From Bacillus pumilus (GTDB lineage: Bacteria > Bacillota > Bacilli > Bacillales > Bacillaceae): DNA of 64,000 bases. This document shows positions 50,897 through 61,323 of the stretch, one piece after another (positions within the stretch are counted from its first letter, which is position 1; each line of letters begins with the position of its first letter). A program made the position numbers and the translations under genes. The DNA lies in assembly GCF_003431975.1 (NCBI RefSeq), contig NZ_CP027116.1, positions 1,798,001 to 1,862,000 of the forward strand. Reading direction: 5' to 3'. The notes below the pieces were generated by a model. That model saw only the letters and a list, made by a program, of their open reading frames with translations, had not been told where the DNA came from and did not search any database.

Positions 50897-52717
50897 TTGC
50901 AACTTCATGTATTAAACAGTCCGTTTAGTCAGCAGCAGGCAGACTTGCTCAATCAGCTGCTTCCGACTTTAACAGATCAGCAAAAAATTTGGCTTACCGG
51001 TTATTTATCAGCACAGGCAGCTCTAGCCGGATCAGAAACGGCGACTACGGCCCCTTCTCCTTCTGCCGCAGTACCTTCGCAGCCTGTCAGTAAAGAAGTG
51101 ACTGTCCTTTATGGCTCACAAACAGGCAATTCCGAAGGATTAGCGAAAAAGACGGCGCAGCATCTTGAGGAGAAAGGTTTTCAAGTGACGCTCTCTTCTA
51201 TGTCCGATTTTAAACCAAATAATCTGAAAAAAATACACAATTTACTGATGATCGTCAGCACACATGGCGAGGGAGATCCGCCTGACAATGCCCTTTCTTT
51301 CCATGAATATGTCCACGGCAGACGTGCGCCAAAGCTTGATCATGTAAGCTTCTCTGTTCTTTCACTTGGCGACAGCTCCTACGAATTCTTCTGTCAGACT
51401 GGAAAAGAATTTGATGAGCGCTTCAAAGAGCTTGGTGGGACGCGTCTTACAGACCGAGTGGATTGTGACCTTGATTATGATGAGCCGTTTTCTGAATGGC
51501 TTCAAGGGGTGACTTCTTCACTTAGCGAAGGTGAAGCCGTAGCATCCCCGCAAGAATCAGCGGAACTAAACAAACAAACAGCTGCTTCTGAATATTCAAG
51601 AACGAATCCTTTTTATGCGGAAGTGCTTGAAAATATCAACCTAAATGGCCGCGGCTCTAACAAAGAAACCCGCCATTTGGAGCTCTCTCTTGAAGGATCA
51701 GGACTTGTTTATGAGCCTGGCGACAGCCTTGGCATTTATCCAACAAATGATCCTGCGCTTGTTGATGAACTGATCACGACATGCGGATGGAATGCAGAGG
51801 AACCCGTACCTGTTCATAAAAATGGCGACACTCTTCCTTTGAAAGAAGCATTCACTTCGCACTTTGAAATTACAGTATTAACAAAACCCCTTCTTCAAAA
51901 GATGGCGGATTTGACGAAAAATGAAGCCCTCCATGCCCTTTTAGAAGAAGGAAACGAAGAAAAGTTAAAAGCTTATGTAGCAGGAAGGGATTTAGTCGAT
52001 GCTGCGAGCGATTTCGGTCCTTTTGAAGGAACAGCCGCAGATTTCACTGCGATTTTAAGAAAAATTCCGGCTCGCCTTTATTCGATTGCAAGCAGCCTGA
52101 AAGCGAATGAAGAAGAAGTTCATTTGACGATCGGTGCTGTGAGATATGATGCGCACGGGAGAGAACGCCAGGGCGTCTGCTCGATCTTATGTGCGGAGCG
52201 CTTAGAGCCAGGTGATACGTTGCCAGTTTATATTCAGCACAACCAAAACTTTAAGCTTCCTGAAGATTCTGATGCACCAATCATTATGGTAGGCCCAGGT
52301 ACAGGCATCGCCCCTTTCCGTTCGTTTATGCAGGAACGAGAAGAAATCGGTGCAAGCGGAAAATCGTGGTTATTCTTCGGTGACCAGCACTTTGTGACGG
52401 ACTTCTTATATCAAACCGAATGGCAGAAGTGGCTAAAAGATGGCGTCTTAACGAAAATGGATGTGGCTTTTTCAAGAGATTCAGAGGAAAAAGTATATGT
52501 TCAGCATCAAATGAAGAAGCAAAGTAAAGAATTATTCGAATGGCTGGAGCAAGGTGCCTATGTATATGTTTGCGGAGATGAAAAGCATATGGCGCATGAT
52601 GTTCATCATACCCTTCTATCGATTATCCAAGAAGAAGGTGCGATGAGCAAAGAAAAAGCAGAAAGCTATCTTGCCAACTTACAGCAGCAAAAACGCTATC
52701 AGCGTGACGTTTATTGA
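50897..52717 (+). CDS. cysJ: Sulfite reductase flavoprotein alpha subunit
   Basis: A 606-residue diflavin reductase passing electrons from NADPH via FAD and FMN to CysI. The flavodoxin domain (LYGSQTGNSEGLAKKTAQH, STHGEGDPPDN, LGDSSYEFFCQTGKEFDERF in parts), the FAD site RLYSIASS and the NADPH site GPGTGIAPFRSF are in order, and it ends in YQRDVY as the family does. A TTG at 50897, 6 bases after GAGGTGG, starts the conserved LQLHVLNSPFSQQQ. It forms an operon with cysI, 33 bp downstream, for assimilatory sulfate reduction. Confidence 0.95.
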   Translation: MQLHVLNSPFSQQQADLLNQLLPTLTDQQKIWLTGYLSAQAALAGSETATTAPSPSAAVPSQPVSKEVTVLYGSQTGNSEGLAKKTAQHLEEKGFQVTLSSMSDFKPNNLKKIHNLLMIVSTHGEGDPPDNALSFHEYVHGRRAPKLDHVSFSVLSLGDSSYEFFCQTGKEFDERFKELGGTRLTDRVDCDLDYDEPFSEWLQGVTSSLSEGEAVASPQESAELNKQTAASEYSRTNPFYAEVLENINLNGRGSNKETRHLELSLEGSGLVYEPGDSLGIYPTNDPALVDELITTCGWNAEEPVPVHKNGDTLPLKEAFTSHFEITVLTKPLLQKMADLTKNEALHALLEEGNEEKLKAYVAGRDLVDAASDFGPFEGTAADFTAILRKIPARLYSIASSLKANEEEVHLTIGAVRYDAHGRERQGVCSILCAERLEPGDTLPVYIQHNQNFKLPEDSDAPIIMVGPGTGIAPFRSFMQEREEIGASGKSWLFFGDQHFVTDFLYQTEWQKWLKDGVLTKMDVAFSRDSEEKVYVQHQMKKQSKELFEWLEQGAYVYVCGDEKHMAHDVHHTLLSIIQEEGAMSKEKAESYLANLQQQKRYQRDVY

Positions 52718-52750
52718 TTTGATGCTTGAAAGAAAGGAGCTTTTACTTAC

Positions 52751-54469
52751 ATGGTGAAGACAGCATTAACAGCGCCGGATGGACCTCCGAGCGACGTAGA
52801 GGAAATCAAAGAAAAAAGTGATTATTTACGGGGTACGTTAAAAGAAGTGATGCTTGATCCGATTTCAGCGGGAATTCCGGATGATGACAACCGTCTGATG
52901 AAGCATCACGGCAGCTACTTACAAGATGATCGTGATCTGAGAAATGAACGACAAAAACAAAAGCTTGAGCCTGCCTATCAATTTATGTTGCGTGTCCGTC
53001 TGCCTGGCGGAATCGCCACATCTAAGCAGTGGCTTGTGATGGATGAGCTTGCTCACAAATACGGAAACGGTACGTTAAAGCTGACTACTCGTGAAACCTT
53101 TCAGCTTCACGGTATTTTAAAATGGAATATGAAAAAAACCATTCAAGACATTCATTCTACTATGCTTGATACAATTGCTGCTTGCGGCGACGTGAACCGG
53201 AATGTCATGTGTACATCGAATCCTTATCAATCTGAAGTGCACCATGATGTATACGAGCTGGCGAAAAAATTAAGTGATGACCTGCTCCCGCAAACAAGAG
53301 CTTATCACGAAATTTGGCTTGATGAGGAAAAGGTTGCGGCAACGCCAGATACGGAAGTTGAACCGATGTATGGTCCGCTTTATTTACCAAGAAAATTTAA
53401 GATTGGTGTGGCGGTCCCTCCTGCTAATGACATTGATGTTTTTTCGCAGGATTTGGGCTTTATTGCCATTATAGAAAACGATCAACTGGTCGGTTTTAAT
53501 GTCGCAATTGGCGGCGGAATGGGTATGACGCATGGTGATACAGCGACTTATCCGCAGCTTGCAAAGGTCATCGGCTTTTGTACACCTGAACAGGTCGTAG
53601 AAATTGCCAAACAAGTCATCACCATTCAGCGTGACTACGGAAACCGTTCTGTGCGAAAAAATGCCCGCTTTAAATATACGGTGGACCGCCTTGGTCTTGA
53701 GAATGTAAAAGAAGAGCTTGAGCGCCGTCTTGGGTTTACTCTTTTAGAGGCAAAGGATTATCACTTTGATCATAACGGTGACCGTTATGGCTGGGTAAAA
53801 GGCATTAATGGCAGATGGCATTATACGATGTTTGTAGAAGGCGGACGCATCACAGATTATGATGATTATCCGCTGATGACAGGCATTCGTGAAATCGCAA
53901 AGATTCATACTGGTGACTTCCGCTTAACAGCGAATCAAAATTTGATGATTGGGAATGTCACTTCTCATAAAAAGAAACAAATCGAGCAGCTCATTCAGGA
54001 GTTCGGTTTATCTGATGGCCAAAAGCACTCTGCCCTCCGCCGCAGTTCAATGGCCTGTGTTTCTCTTCCGACATGCGGCTTAGCGATGGCAGAAGCAGAA
54101 CGCTACCTCCCTCGCTTGATTGACAAAATTGAAGAGATTGTCGAAGAAAACGGATTAAGTGATAAAGAAATCACAATTCGTATGACTGGTTGTCCAAATG
54201 GATGCGCCCGCCATGCGCTAGGTGAAATTGGCTTTATCGGAAAGTCACCTGGCAAATACAACATGTATCTTGGCGCTGCGTTTGATGGTAGCAGATTAAG
54301 TAAGCTGTACCGTGAAAATGTTGGTGAGGAAGAGATTTTAAATGAGCTTGGCTCACTGCTCCCCCGCTATGCAAAAGAACGAGAAGATCAAGAGCATTTT
54401 GGTGATTTTGTTGTTCGGGCAGGGATTGTCAAAGCAACAACAGATGGCACGAATTTTCATGTGCAATAG
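52751..54469 (+). CDS. cysI: Sulfite reductase hemoprotein beta subunit
   Basis: A 572-residue sulfite reductase reducing sulfite to sulfide. The siroheme and 4Fe-4S cluster ligands are the two Cys pairs in [16 protein letters not shown] and [15 protein letters not shown], and the substrate-binding Arg/Lys segments ([29 protein letters not shown]) are present. Length matches B. subtilis CysI. The ATG has AAAGGAG upstream. A terminator follows the stop directly. Confidence 0.96.
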   Translation: MVKTALTAPDGPPSDVEEIKEKSDYLRGTLKEVMLDPISAGIPDDDNRLMKHHGSYLQDDRDLRNERQKQKLEPAYQFMLRVRLPGGIATSKQWLVMDELAHKYGNGTLKLTTRETFQLHGILKWNMKKTIQDIHSTMLDTIAACGDVNRNVMCTSNPYQSEVHHDVYELAKKLSDDLLPQTRAYHEIWLDEEKVAATPDTEVEPMYGPLYLPRKFKIGVAVPPANDIDVFSQDLGFIAIIENDQLVGFNVAIGGGMGMTHGDTATYPQLAKVIGFCTPEQVVEIAKQVITIQRDYGNRSVRKNARFKYTVDRLGLENVKEELERRLGFTLLEAKDYHFDHNGDRYGWVKGINGRWHYTMFVEGGRITDYDDYPLMTGIREIAKIHTGDFRLTANQNLMIGNVTSHKKKQIEQLIQEFGLSDGQKHSALRRSSMACVSLPTCGLAMAEAERYLPRLIDKIEEIVEENGLSDKEITIRMTGCPNGCARHALGEIGFIGKSPGKYNMYLGAAFDGSRLSKLYRENVGEEEILNELGSLLPRYAKEREDQEHFGDFVVRAGIVKATTDGTNFHVQ

Positions 54470-54472
54470 AAT

Positions 54473-54500
54473 AAGACAGGAGAGTGTCCTGTCTTTTTTT
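54473..54500 (+). terminator. Terminator of the cysJI operon
   Basis: AAGACAGG and CCTGTCTT arms, 7-base loop, followed by seven T. Confidence 0.85.
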
Positions 54501-54544
54501 CATTGTAATCGGTGTGAATTCTGAAACAGAATGCGAGGATTTGT

Positions 54545-56482
54545 CTACACGCTGTTCTGGTTCCTTTTTAAGTATTCGCAAATGCTTGTGTACACCTTAG
54601 GATTGTCTAAAGAAGAAAGATCTGGTGATGGCTTGTGTTCATAGGCTCCTTTTAATAACCGCCGGACAATTTTACCGTTTCTTGTTTTCGGTAAAGCTTG
54701 AATGAGATGGATTTCCTTTGGCGTGAGCGCTTTTCCCGCATGTGAACCAACATGAGTTTTGAGCTCTCCAATGAGTCCCTCATCTTCAAAAGACTGTGAG
54801 CTCGTCACGATGAAACAAACGAGGGCCTCTCCTTTCACCTCATCCTTCACCCCAATGACAGCTGCCTCATGTACGGCTGGATGCCCGACAAGAATGGATT
54901 CAATTTCTGCTGGACCGACACGTTTCCCTGCCGTATTAATGACATCATCCGATCTGCCTGTGATATGGAACGTGCCGTCCTCTGTTTGCATCACCCAATC
55001 CCCATGTGTCCACACCCCATCAAATCGTCTAAAATACGTGTCTTCATATCGCCCCGTATCTTTCCAAAACCCACAAGTCATGCCGACCCATGGTTTTTTG
55101 ACGACAAGCTCCCCTACTTCATTTGTGACGCTCTGACCTGCTTCATTATACACATCCGCTGCCATTCCTAAGATCGCTGCATTAAAAAGAACTGGTTTGA
55201 TTGGGCGAAGCAGCGTACTTCCTACAATTCCGCCAGAGACTTCTGTTCCTCCTGAATAATTTAGGATCGGTATGTGCTTTTGACCAATTTTGTCAAAAAG
55301 CCATTGCCACGGTGCTTCATTCCACGGTTCACCTGTAGAAATGATGGCTTTGATATGCGGGAGCTGAATACTTGTAAGATTTTGCTGCATCGCAGATCGA
55401 ACAAACGTAGGTGAAAGCCCAAAGTGTGTGACCTTTTTCTTGTGGATGAATGACCAGAGATGCTGTTCATCAGGATAATCGGGTGCACCGTCATATAAAA
55501 CGATTGCGGCCCCATTGATCAAGCCGCCAAAGACGAGAAATGGACCCATCATCCAGCCCATATCAGTGAGCCAAAACAAACGATCTCCTGCTCCAACGTC
55601 CATACAAAGACCAGCATCAAAAGCTGCTTTTACAGGGAAACCTGCGTGTGTATGGACAGCCCCTTTTGGCGTACCGGTTGTTCCAGACGTGTATAGGATC
55701 ATGAGCGGATCATCATTTGTGAGATAGGTCGTTTCACTCATCGGATCTTCTTTTAACAAATCATTAAGCCTGATATCCCCTTCATATTCAATATGAGAGG
55801 AAGTGTGTACAATGACGGTTTTGATCGTGTCTGTTTTATGAATCGCAGCTTCCGCACATTCTCGCATATTGATCGTTTTCCCGCGGCGCGTCACGCTTGA
55901 GCCTGTGACGACAATGGATGCACCTGACGCACGAATACGAACGGCAAGAGGCTCGCTTCCATAGCCAGAGAAGACGGGGCTAAAGATGACACCTACTTTT
56001 GCAAAGGCTAGCATGACAGCCACCGTTTCAGGAAGCATCGGCATATAAATGACGGCCACATCCCCTTTTTGAAGCCCATTCTTCAAAAAACCAGCGGCGA
56101 GGCGATTGACCTTATCCTGAAGGTCGAGATACGTCCATCTCCTTTCTTCCCCTCTCTCATTTCTCCAAATCACGGCTGACTGATGCTGCGTTTCCTCGTT
56201 CTCTGCCCATTTGTCCACTGCGGTTTCCGTTATGTTGAGCTGACCGCCTTTATACCATTTCGGCCACATGAATGAATTTTGACCTAATGCAGCTTCATAT
56301 GGCACCTTCCACTTGATGCCGACCGCCTTTTCAGCTTCTCTCCAAAACCAATCGGTCCGCTCGATACTAGCTTCGTAGAATGCTTCATACGTAGAAAAAC
56401 CAAGTGAGTGCATCCATTTGTAAAGACGTGTCTGTTTGATCATCTGATCTTCCGGTTTCCATGCTGGTGTCAGGTTCATCAT
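54545..56482 (-). CDS. AMP-forming acyl-CoA synthetase, probable acetoacetyl-CoA synthetase
   Basis: A 645-residue adenylate-forming ligase. The P-loop is YTSGTTGTPKGAVHTHAG, the adenylation motif STGEPWNEAPW/NYSGGTEVSGG, the hinge TGRSDDVINTAGKRVGPAEI and the catalytic Lys LPKTRNGKIVRRLLK. The long N-terminal ACAS domain (WFWREAEKAVGIKWKVPYEA) places it with acetyl-/acetoacetyl-CoA synthetases. It starts 12 bp after the carboxyltransferase gene. Because leucine breakdown releases acetoacetate, an acetoacetate-CoA ligase would finish the pathway (inference); acetate or propionate are alternatives. Confidence 0.83.
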   Translation of the reverse strand: MMNLTPAWKPEDQMIKQTRLYKWMHSLGFSTYEAFYEASIERTDWFWREAEKAVGIKWKVPYEAALGQNSFMWPKWYKGGQLNITETAVDKWAENEETQHQSAVIWRNERGEERRWTYLDLQDKVNRLAAGFLKNGLQKGDVAVIYMPMLPETVAVMLAFAKVGVIFSPVFSGYGSEPLAVRIRASGASIVVTGSSVTRRGKTINMRECAEAAIHKTDTIKTVIVHTSSHIEYEGDIRLNDLLKEDPMSETTYLTNDDPLMILYTSGTTGTPKGAVHTHAGFPVKAAFDAGLCMDVGAGDRLFWLTDMGWMMGPFLVFGGLINGAAIVLYDGAPDYPDEQHLWSFIHKKKVTHFGLSPTFVRSAMQQNLTSIQLPHIKAIISTGEPWNEAPWQWLFDKIGQKHIPILNYSGGTEVSGGIVGSTLLRPIKPVLFNAAILGMAADVYNEAGQSVTNEVGELVVKKPWVGMTCGFWKDTGRYEDTYFRRFDGVWTHGDWVMQTEDGTFHITGRSDDVINTAGKRVGPAEIESILVGHPAVHEAAVIGVKDEVKGEALVCFIVTSSQSFEDEGLIGELKTHVGSHAGKALTPKEIHLIQALPKTRNGKIVRRLLKGAYEHKPSPDLSSLDNPKVYTSICEYLKRNQNSV

Positions 56483-56494
56483 AAGGATGCCCCT

Positions 56495-58018
56495 TTAGAC
56501 CGGATAAACCGGATGTTTTCGTCTTGTAAATGTCATCTCTTTTGAGGTGTAGGCTTGTAATCGATGACATAGTTCAGCTCGCAAGTGGTCGAACGGGATG
56601 ACGCCATCGACAATCATTTCAGAGGCAAGCTCATATATATTCATATCTTCCTGGTACTCCTTGCGTTTCTCTTGGATAAATGCAGCTCTTTCTTCAGCAG
56701 GCAGTTCGGCAATTTTATTCGCATAGACAGCATTCACAGCCGCTTCTGGCCCCATGACAGCAATTTGTGCTGATGGAAGAGCGAGACAGCAGTCTGGTTC
56801 AAACGCTGGTCCTGCCATTGCATATAAACCTGCACCGTAAGCTTTACGTACAATGACCGATATTTTCGGAACGGTTGCCTCTGACATAGCGGAGATCATT
56901 TTCGCCCCATGTCTAATAATGCCAGCTTGTTCTACTTTTGTTCCGATCATAAATCCCGGGATATCCGCAAGGAAAAGGAGCGGGATATGAAAGGCGTCAC
57001 ATAGCTGAATAAACTTAGCGGCTTTATCAGCTGAGTCATGGAACAGCACCCCGCCTTTTACCGCTGGCTGGTTAGCAATCAGACCCACAGACTGCCCGTT
57101 CATTCGGCCAAAGCCTGTGATGAGCTCTGCGGCAAATAGTTTTTTGATTTCAAAAAATGATCCTTCATCAATGAGTAAATCAATGAGCTGATACATATTG
57201 AAAGGGGTATTTTGTCCTTTTGGGATAAGGTCTTGGATGGTCATCTCAGATGGTTTGGGTGCTTTGGCGGCTATTGCTTTTGGTTTTTCCGTATAGTTGG
57301 CAGGCATGTAAGTTAAATAATCACGGGCGATTTGAATCGCTTCTTCCTCAGTTTTGGCTAAAATATCGCCGCATCCGGAAATGCTGCAATGCATATTTGC
57401 TCCGCCCATTTCTTCAAGAGATACTTTTTCTCCAATCACCATCTCGGCCATTCGCGGGGAGCCTAAATACATTGAGGCATTCCCTTCAACCATGACGACG
57501 ATGTCACAAAAAGCAGGAATGTATGCACCTCCGGCCGCAGATGGACCAAATAGTAAACAAATTTGCGGAATACGTCCAGACAGCTTCACCTGGTTATAAA
57601 AAATGCGTCCCGCGCCCCTTCTGCCGGGAAACATGGCGATTTGATCGGTGATTCTTGCGCCCGCAGAGTCGACTAAATACAGCATCGGGCAGTTGAGCTT
57701 TTCGGCTGTTTCTTGGATTCTGATGATTTTTTCTACCGTTTTAACGCCCCATGATCCTGCTTTGACGGTAGAATCATTTGCCATGAGGCAAACGGTTTGC
57801 CCATTCATACGTCCCGTTCCTGTGACAACCCCGTCTGCTGGCAGATGTTCATCTTGACACTCGGCAAACATTGCATCCTCAATAAATGAATCCTCATCTA
57901 ATAACAACTGGAGCCGATCACGGACGAACAATTTCCCTTTTTCTTTGTTTTTTTCATGGTATCGTTCGGCTCCGCCTTTTACAATCCGCTGTTTTTTCAC
58001 TTCATATTCTTCGATCAT
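56495..58018 (-). CDS. yngE: Acyl-CoA carboxylase carboxyltransferase subunit (methylcrotonyl-CoA type, YngE)
   Basis: A 507-residue two-domain carboxyltransferase. The N-half has GVVTGTGRMNGQTVCLMAND, DSAGARITDQIAMFPGRRGA and LFGPSAAGGAYIPAFCD. The C-half has NQPAVKGGVLFHDSADKAAK, DIPGFMIGTKVEQAGIIRHG and KAYGAGLYAMAGPAFEPDCC. It moves CO2 from carboxybiotin to 3-methylcrotonyl-CoA. The ATG at 58018 lies 7 bases from AAGGGG, and another at 58024 is possible. It works with the biotin carboxylase and carrier of the same operon. Confidence 0.9.
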   Translation of the reverse strand: MIEEYEVKKQRIVKGGAERYHEKNKEKGKLFVRDRLQLLLDEDSFIEDAMFAECQDEHLPADGVVTGTGRMNGQTVCLMANDSTVKAGSWGVKTVEKIIRIQETAEKLNCPMLYLVDSAGARITDQIAMFPGRRGAGRIFYNQVKLSGRIPQICLLFGPSAAGGAYIPAFCDIVVMVEGNASMYLGSPRMAEMVIGEKVSLEEMGGANMHCSISGCGDILAKTEEEAIQIARDYLTYMPANYTEKPKAIAAKAPKPSEMTIQDLIPKGQNTPFNMYQLIDLLIDEGSFFEIKKLFAAELITGFGRMNGQSVGLIANQPAVKGGVLFHDSADKAAKFIQLCDAFHIPLLFLADIPGFMIGTKVEQAGIIRHGAKMISAMSEATVPKISVIVRKAYGAGLYAMAGPAFEPDCCLALPSAQIAVMGPEAAVNAVYANKIAELPAEERAAFIQEKRKEYQEDMNIYELASEMIVDGVIPFDHLRAELCHRLQAYTSKEMTFTRRKHPVYPV

Positions 58019-58036
58019 GACCATTCCCCTTCCTTG

Positions 58037-58819
58037 CTATTTGCCTTTGTATTGAGGTGTTCGTTTTTCTTGGAAAGCCTGAAGACCTTCCATTCGATCT
58101 TCTGTATCAATGAGCCGTACATAGGCTTCGTATTCTTTCATTAGACCTGTCCGTAAATTGTAATCAAGGCTCATTTGAATCGCTTGTTTCGCTTCTTTTA
58201 AAGCAATTGGGCCGTTTTTGGCCATTTGTTTTGCAAGAGAAATGGCGTCATGCATGAGCGCATCTGCTAAAGAGATGTGCTCAATCAGCCCGATTTGAAT
58301 CGCTTCTTCTGCTTGTAATGTAGCCCCTGTGAAAATGAGTTCTTTTGCTTTACCGAGTCCGACGAGGCGCGGGAGACGCTGCGTTCCTCCTGCCCCTGGT
58401 ATGATAGCTAGTCCTGTTTCTGGCAGGCCAAGTCTTGCTCCGGCTCGTGCGATGCGAATATCACAAGCGAGTGCGAGCTCAAGACCTCCGCCGAGTGCGT
58501 GTCCGTTCATTACGGCGATGACAGGTACAGGAAGAGATTCAATTTCTGTAAAGGTTTGTTGAATCGATAGCACCGCCGCTTTTGCTTCTTCCTCTGTCAT
58601 CAATCGTCGCTCTTTTAAATCAGCTCCTGCGCAAAAGATGTTAGAACCAGCTCCTGTCATGAGCAGACAGCGGATGCTTTCATCATGTTTGATTTCTTGA
58701 ATGGTTTGATTGATCTCCTCGAGCATCGCAGCAGACAGGGAATTCGCTTGTTCTGGCCTGTTTAAGGTCATGATTCCAATCTGTTCATCTTGTATCGTAA
58801 AATTGACCAATGATGTCAT
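58037..58819 (-). CDS. yngF: Enoyl-CoA hydratase (methylglutaconyl-CoA hydratase, YngF)
   Basis: A 260-residue crotonase. The oxyanion-hole segments are GAGSNIFCAGADLKERRL and NGHALGGGLELALACDIRIA, and the catalytic Glu region is GLPETGLAIIPGAGGTQRLP. In this operon the likely reaction is hydration of 3-methylglutaconyl-CoA to HMG-CoA. The ATG at 58819 follows AAAGGATG. The longer frame upstream overlaps the HMG-CoA lyase end and is rejected. Confidence 0.9.
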   Translation of the reverse strand: MTSLVNFTIQDEQIGIMTLNRPEQANSLSAAMLEEINQTIQEIKHDESIRCLLMTGAGSNIFCAGADLKERRLMTEEEAKAAVLSIQQTFTEIESLPVPVIAVMNGHALGGGLELALACDIRIARAGARLGLPETGLAIIPGAGGTQRLPRLVGLGKAKELIFTGATLQAEEAIQIGLIEHISLADALMHDAISLAKQMAKNGPIALKEAKQAIQMSLDYNLRTGLMKEYEAYVRLIDTEDRMEGLQAFQEKRTPQYKGK

Positions 58820-58833
58820 GTCACATTCATCCT

Positions 58834-59742
58834 TTATGAAGTAGTATGAGAGTGAAAAGCGCGTAAACAATGACTAGGCAAAGTGCGATCTACTTTTGTT
58901 TCAATCCATTCTGCTGCTTTTATCAATGCAGGAAAATGGATATTTGTTTCAATTCCTAGTTTTTGAAGCATATGCACCACATCTTCTGTTGCGACATTGC
59001 CGCTAGAGCCAGGTGCATAAGGACATCCGCCTAGCCCGCCGCTAGAGGAATCAAATGTTGTAATTCCAGCTTTTAATGCTGTATATATATTGGCAAGACC
59101 CATCCCCTTCGTATCATGAAAATGAAGAGCAATTTTATCAGCGGGAAAACGTTCAAGTAAAATGTCTAAACGCCTTTCTACTTGAAGCGGATGGGCTTCT
59201 CCGATGGTGTCGCCGAGGGATATTTCATCTATGCCATAAGAAAGCAGACGATCTGTTAGCCGTAGAATTTGATCCATCGGCACTTGTCGTTCATAAGGGC
59301 AGCCAAATACAGTGGAAATATATGCACGTGTGCCTTTTCCTGCTGCTTTTAAATCAGCTGTCATTTGTTTGATGACAGGAAGTGTTTCTTGGATGGATTG
59401 ATTCATATTCTTTTTGTTATGTGTTTCACTCGAAGAGATAAACATAGCGCCTGTGTCAAGATTTGCTTCAAAAAAGTGAGCGAGGCCTTTTTCGTTAGGA
59501 ATGAGTGCTGCATAAGTGGTGTCGTCATTTTTGTGTAAGGATCGAGCTAACTCTTTGGCGTCTTTTAAGGCTGGAACCCATTTCGGATGAACAAATGATG
59601 TGACTTCAATATAAGGGAGACGGGCTGCTACGAGCAGGTCAATCCACTTCCGTTTCTCATTTGTGTTCAGCCAGGCAGATTCATTTTGCAGTCCGTCCCG
59701 CGGGCCGACTTCCCTGATAAGTACACGCTTTGGTAGTGCCAT
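58834..59742 (-). CDS. yngG: Hydroxymethylglutaryl-CoA lyase (YngG)
   Basis: A 302-residue TIM-barrel lyase cleaving HMG-CoA to acetoacetate and acetyl-CoA. LIREVGPRDGLQNE carries metal-binding Asp and catalytic Arg, ALHFHDTKGMGLANI the metal His pair, and GGLGGCPYAPGSSGNVATED the signature with the catalytic Cys. Start ATG follows AGGAGG. The gene overlaps nothing and is followed by yngF after 14 bp. Confidence 0.94.
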   Translation of the reverse strand: MALPKRVLIREVGPRDGLQNESAWLNTNEKRKWIDLLVAARLPYIEVTSFVHPKWVPALKDAKELARSLHKNDDTTYAALIPNEKGLAHFFEANLDTGAMFISSSETHNKKNMNQSIQETLPVIKQMTADLKAAGKGTRAYISTVFGCPYERQVPMDQILRLTDRLLSYGIDEISLGDTIGEAHPLQVERRLDILLERFPADKIALHFHDTKGMGLANIYTALKAGITTFDSSSGGLGGCPYAPGSSGNVATEDVVHMLQKLGIETNIHFPALIKAAEWIETKVDRTLPSHCLRAFHSHTTS

Positions 59743-59753
59743 CTCGCTTCCTC

Positions 59754-59969
59754 CTATTCTGTCAGCTCTAGAAGAACCTCCCCTTCATCGACAAATTCCC
59801 CCTCTGCCTTATACACTTTGCTGATGACACCTGCCTCTTCTGCCACTATTGGAATCTCCATTTTCATTGATTCTAAAATAGCGACCTCCTGCCCTTTTTG
59901 CACTTCATCTCCTTGTTTCACAAGGAGTTTCCATAAGTTTCCTGCCATTTGTATCGTGACATTTTTCAT
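59754..59969 (-). CDS. Biotin carboxyl carrier protein (YngHB type)
   Basis: A 71-residue stand-alone biotinyl domain with the biotin Lys in AILESMKMEIPIVAEEAGVI. It shuttles carboxybiotin between the biotin carboxylase and the carboxyltransferase. Its start overlaps the last codon of the biotin carboxylase gene (ATGA type), showing coupling. Confidence 0.93.
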   Translation of the reverse strand: MKNVTIQMAGNLWKLLVKQGDEVQKGQEVAILESMKMEIPIVAEEAGVISKVYKAEGEFVDEGEVLLELTE

Positions 59970-61315
59970 GAATGGTTTCCCTCCCTTTTTTTCATGAGAA
60001 AATCGGTTGTGATGCTGCCATGTAAGAAAGCGGATGATCCGGCCATTTCCCTTAAAAGCGGTAAGTTGGTTTTGATCCCTTCTATTTCATATGCTTGTAA
60101 CGCCGCTTTTAATCGTTCTATTGCAAGATTTCGTGTATCACCGTAAACGATCATCTTCGCAATCATAGGATCGTAATATGGGGTCACGACACTCCCGTTT
60201 GTCACACTTGATTCATGGCGGATATAGGGAGCTTCTGGCGTAGACAGCCGAGTAATTGTTCCTGGTGATGGATAAAAGGTGACAGGGTCCTCCGCATAGA
60301 TTCTCACCTCAATGGCATGCCCGATTTGTTGAATATCCTCCTGATTGAAGGAAAGTGGCTCAGATGCTGCGATTTTTAGCTGTTCTTCGACAAGGTCAAT
60401 ACCTGTTATTTCTTCTGTGACAGGGTGCTCTACTTGTAACCTCGTGTTCATCTCTAAAAAGTAAAATTGCTGATGTTGATCGACTAAACATTCAATCGTT
60501 CCTGCATTTTCATAGCCAATGGCTTTAGCTGCTTTGACGGCCATCTGCCCCATCTGTTGTCTTACTGATTCGTCGAGACAGGCGGCTGGTGCTTCCTCGA
60601 TGATTTTCTGATGTCTTCTTTGGAGTGAACAGTCGCGCTCAAACAAGTGAACCCCGTGGCCAAAGGAATCAAAGAGAACTTGGATTTCAATGTGCCGCGC
60701 GTCTTCAATAACCTTTTCCATATAAAGCGTCCCGTCGTTAAAAAAACTTTTCGCTCTTTTTTGATTTCCTTCAAAAGCTTTATGCAGTTCCTCATCATTT
60801 CGCACGAGCTGCATGCCGATTCCTCCGCCTCCGCTTGATGCCTTGAGCATGATCGGATAACCGATTGACTGCGCTTTATTGACTCCTTCTTCTGCGTCAT
60901 GGAGTGGGGCTGAAACGCCTGGTACGATAGGAATTCCTGCACGCTCCATCGTTTTTCTCGCTTCAATTTTATTTCCCATGCGCTGAATGGCCTGTGCAGA
61001 TGGACCAATAAAAGCGATTCCTTCACTGCGGCAGCGTTCTGCAAAGGCCGCATTTTCTGATAAGAGGCCATATCCAGGATGGATGGCATCTGTATTTGTC
61101 TGCTTGGCTGTCTCGATGATCATTTCCATGTTTAAGTAGCTTTCTGATACTTTCGCTCCTCCAATCAAATAGGCACTGTCTGCTTCTTGCACATGAAGTG
61201 CATGCTGATCTGCTTCTGAATAAACAGCTACGGTGCTGATCCCAAGCCTTTTACAGGTCCGGATCATTCTACGAGCAATTTCTCCTCGATTCGCAATCAG
61301 TACTTTTTTGAACAT
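59966..61315 (-). CDS. yngH: Biotin carboxylase subunit (YngH)
   Basis: A 449-residue ATP-grasp biotin carboxylase. It starts MFKKVLIANRGEIARRMIRT, with the ATP loop KASSGGGGIGMQLV, the catalytic segment ERDCSLQRRHQKIIEEAPA and EMNTRLQVEHPVTEEITGID. It carboxylates the separate carrier protein using bicarbonate and ATP. The ATG at 61315 is used: a GTG 12 bases earlier overlaps AAGGAG. Confidence 0.93.
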   Translation of the reverse strand: MFKKVLIANRGEIARRMIRTCKRLGISTVAVYSEADQHALHVQEADSAYLIGGAKVSESYLNMEMIIETAKQTNTDAIHPGYGLLSENAAFAERCRSEGIAFIGPSAQAIQRMGNKIEARKTMERAGIPIVPGVSAPLHDAEEGVNKAQSIGYPIMLKASSGGGGIGMQLVRNDEELHKAFEGNQKRAKSFFNDGTLYMEKVIEDARHIEIQVLFDSFGHGVHLFERDCSLQRRHQKIIEEAPAACLDESVRQQMGQMAVKAAKAIGYENAGTIECLVDQHQQFYFLEMNTRLQVEHPVTEEITGIDLVEEQLKIAASEPLSFNQEDIQQIGHAIEVRIYAEDPVTFYPSPGTITRLSTPEAPYIRHESSVTNGSVVTPYYDPMIAKMIVYGDTRNLAIERLKAALQAYEIEGIKTNLPLLREMAGSSAFLHGSITTDFLMKKREGNHS

Positions 61316-61323
61316 TGCTGCCT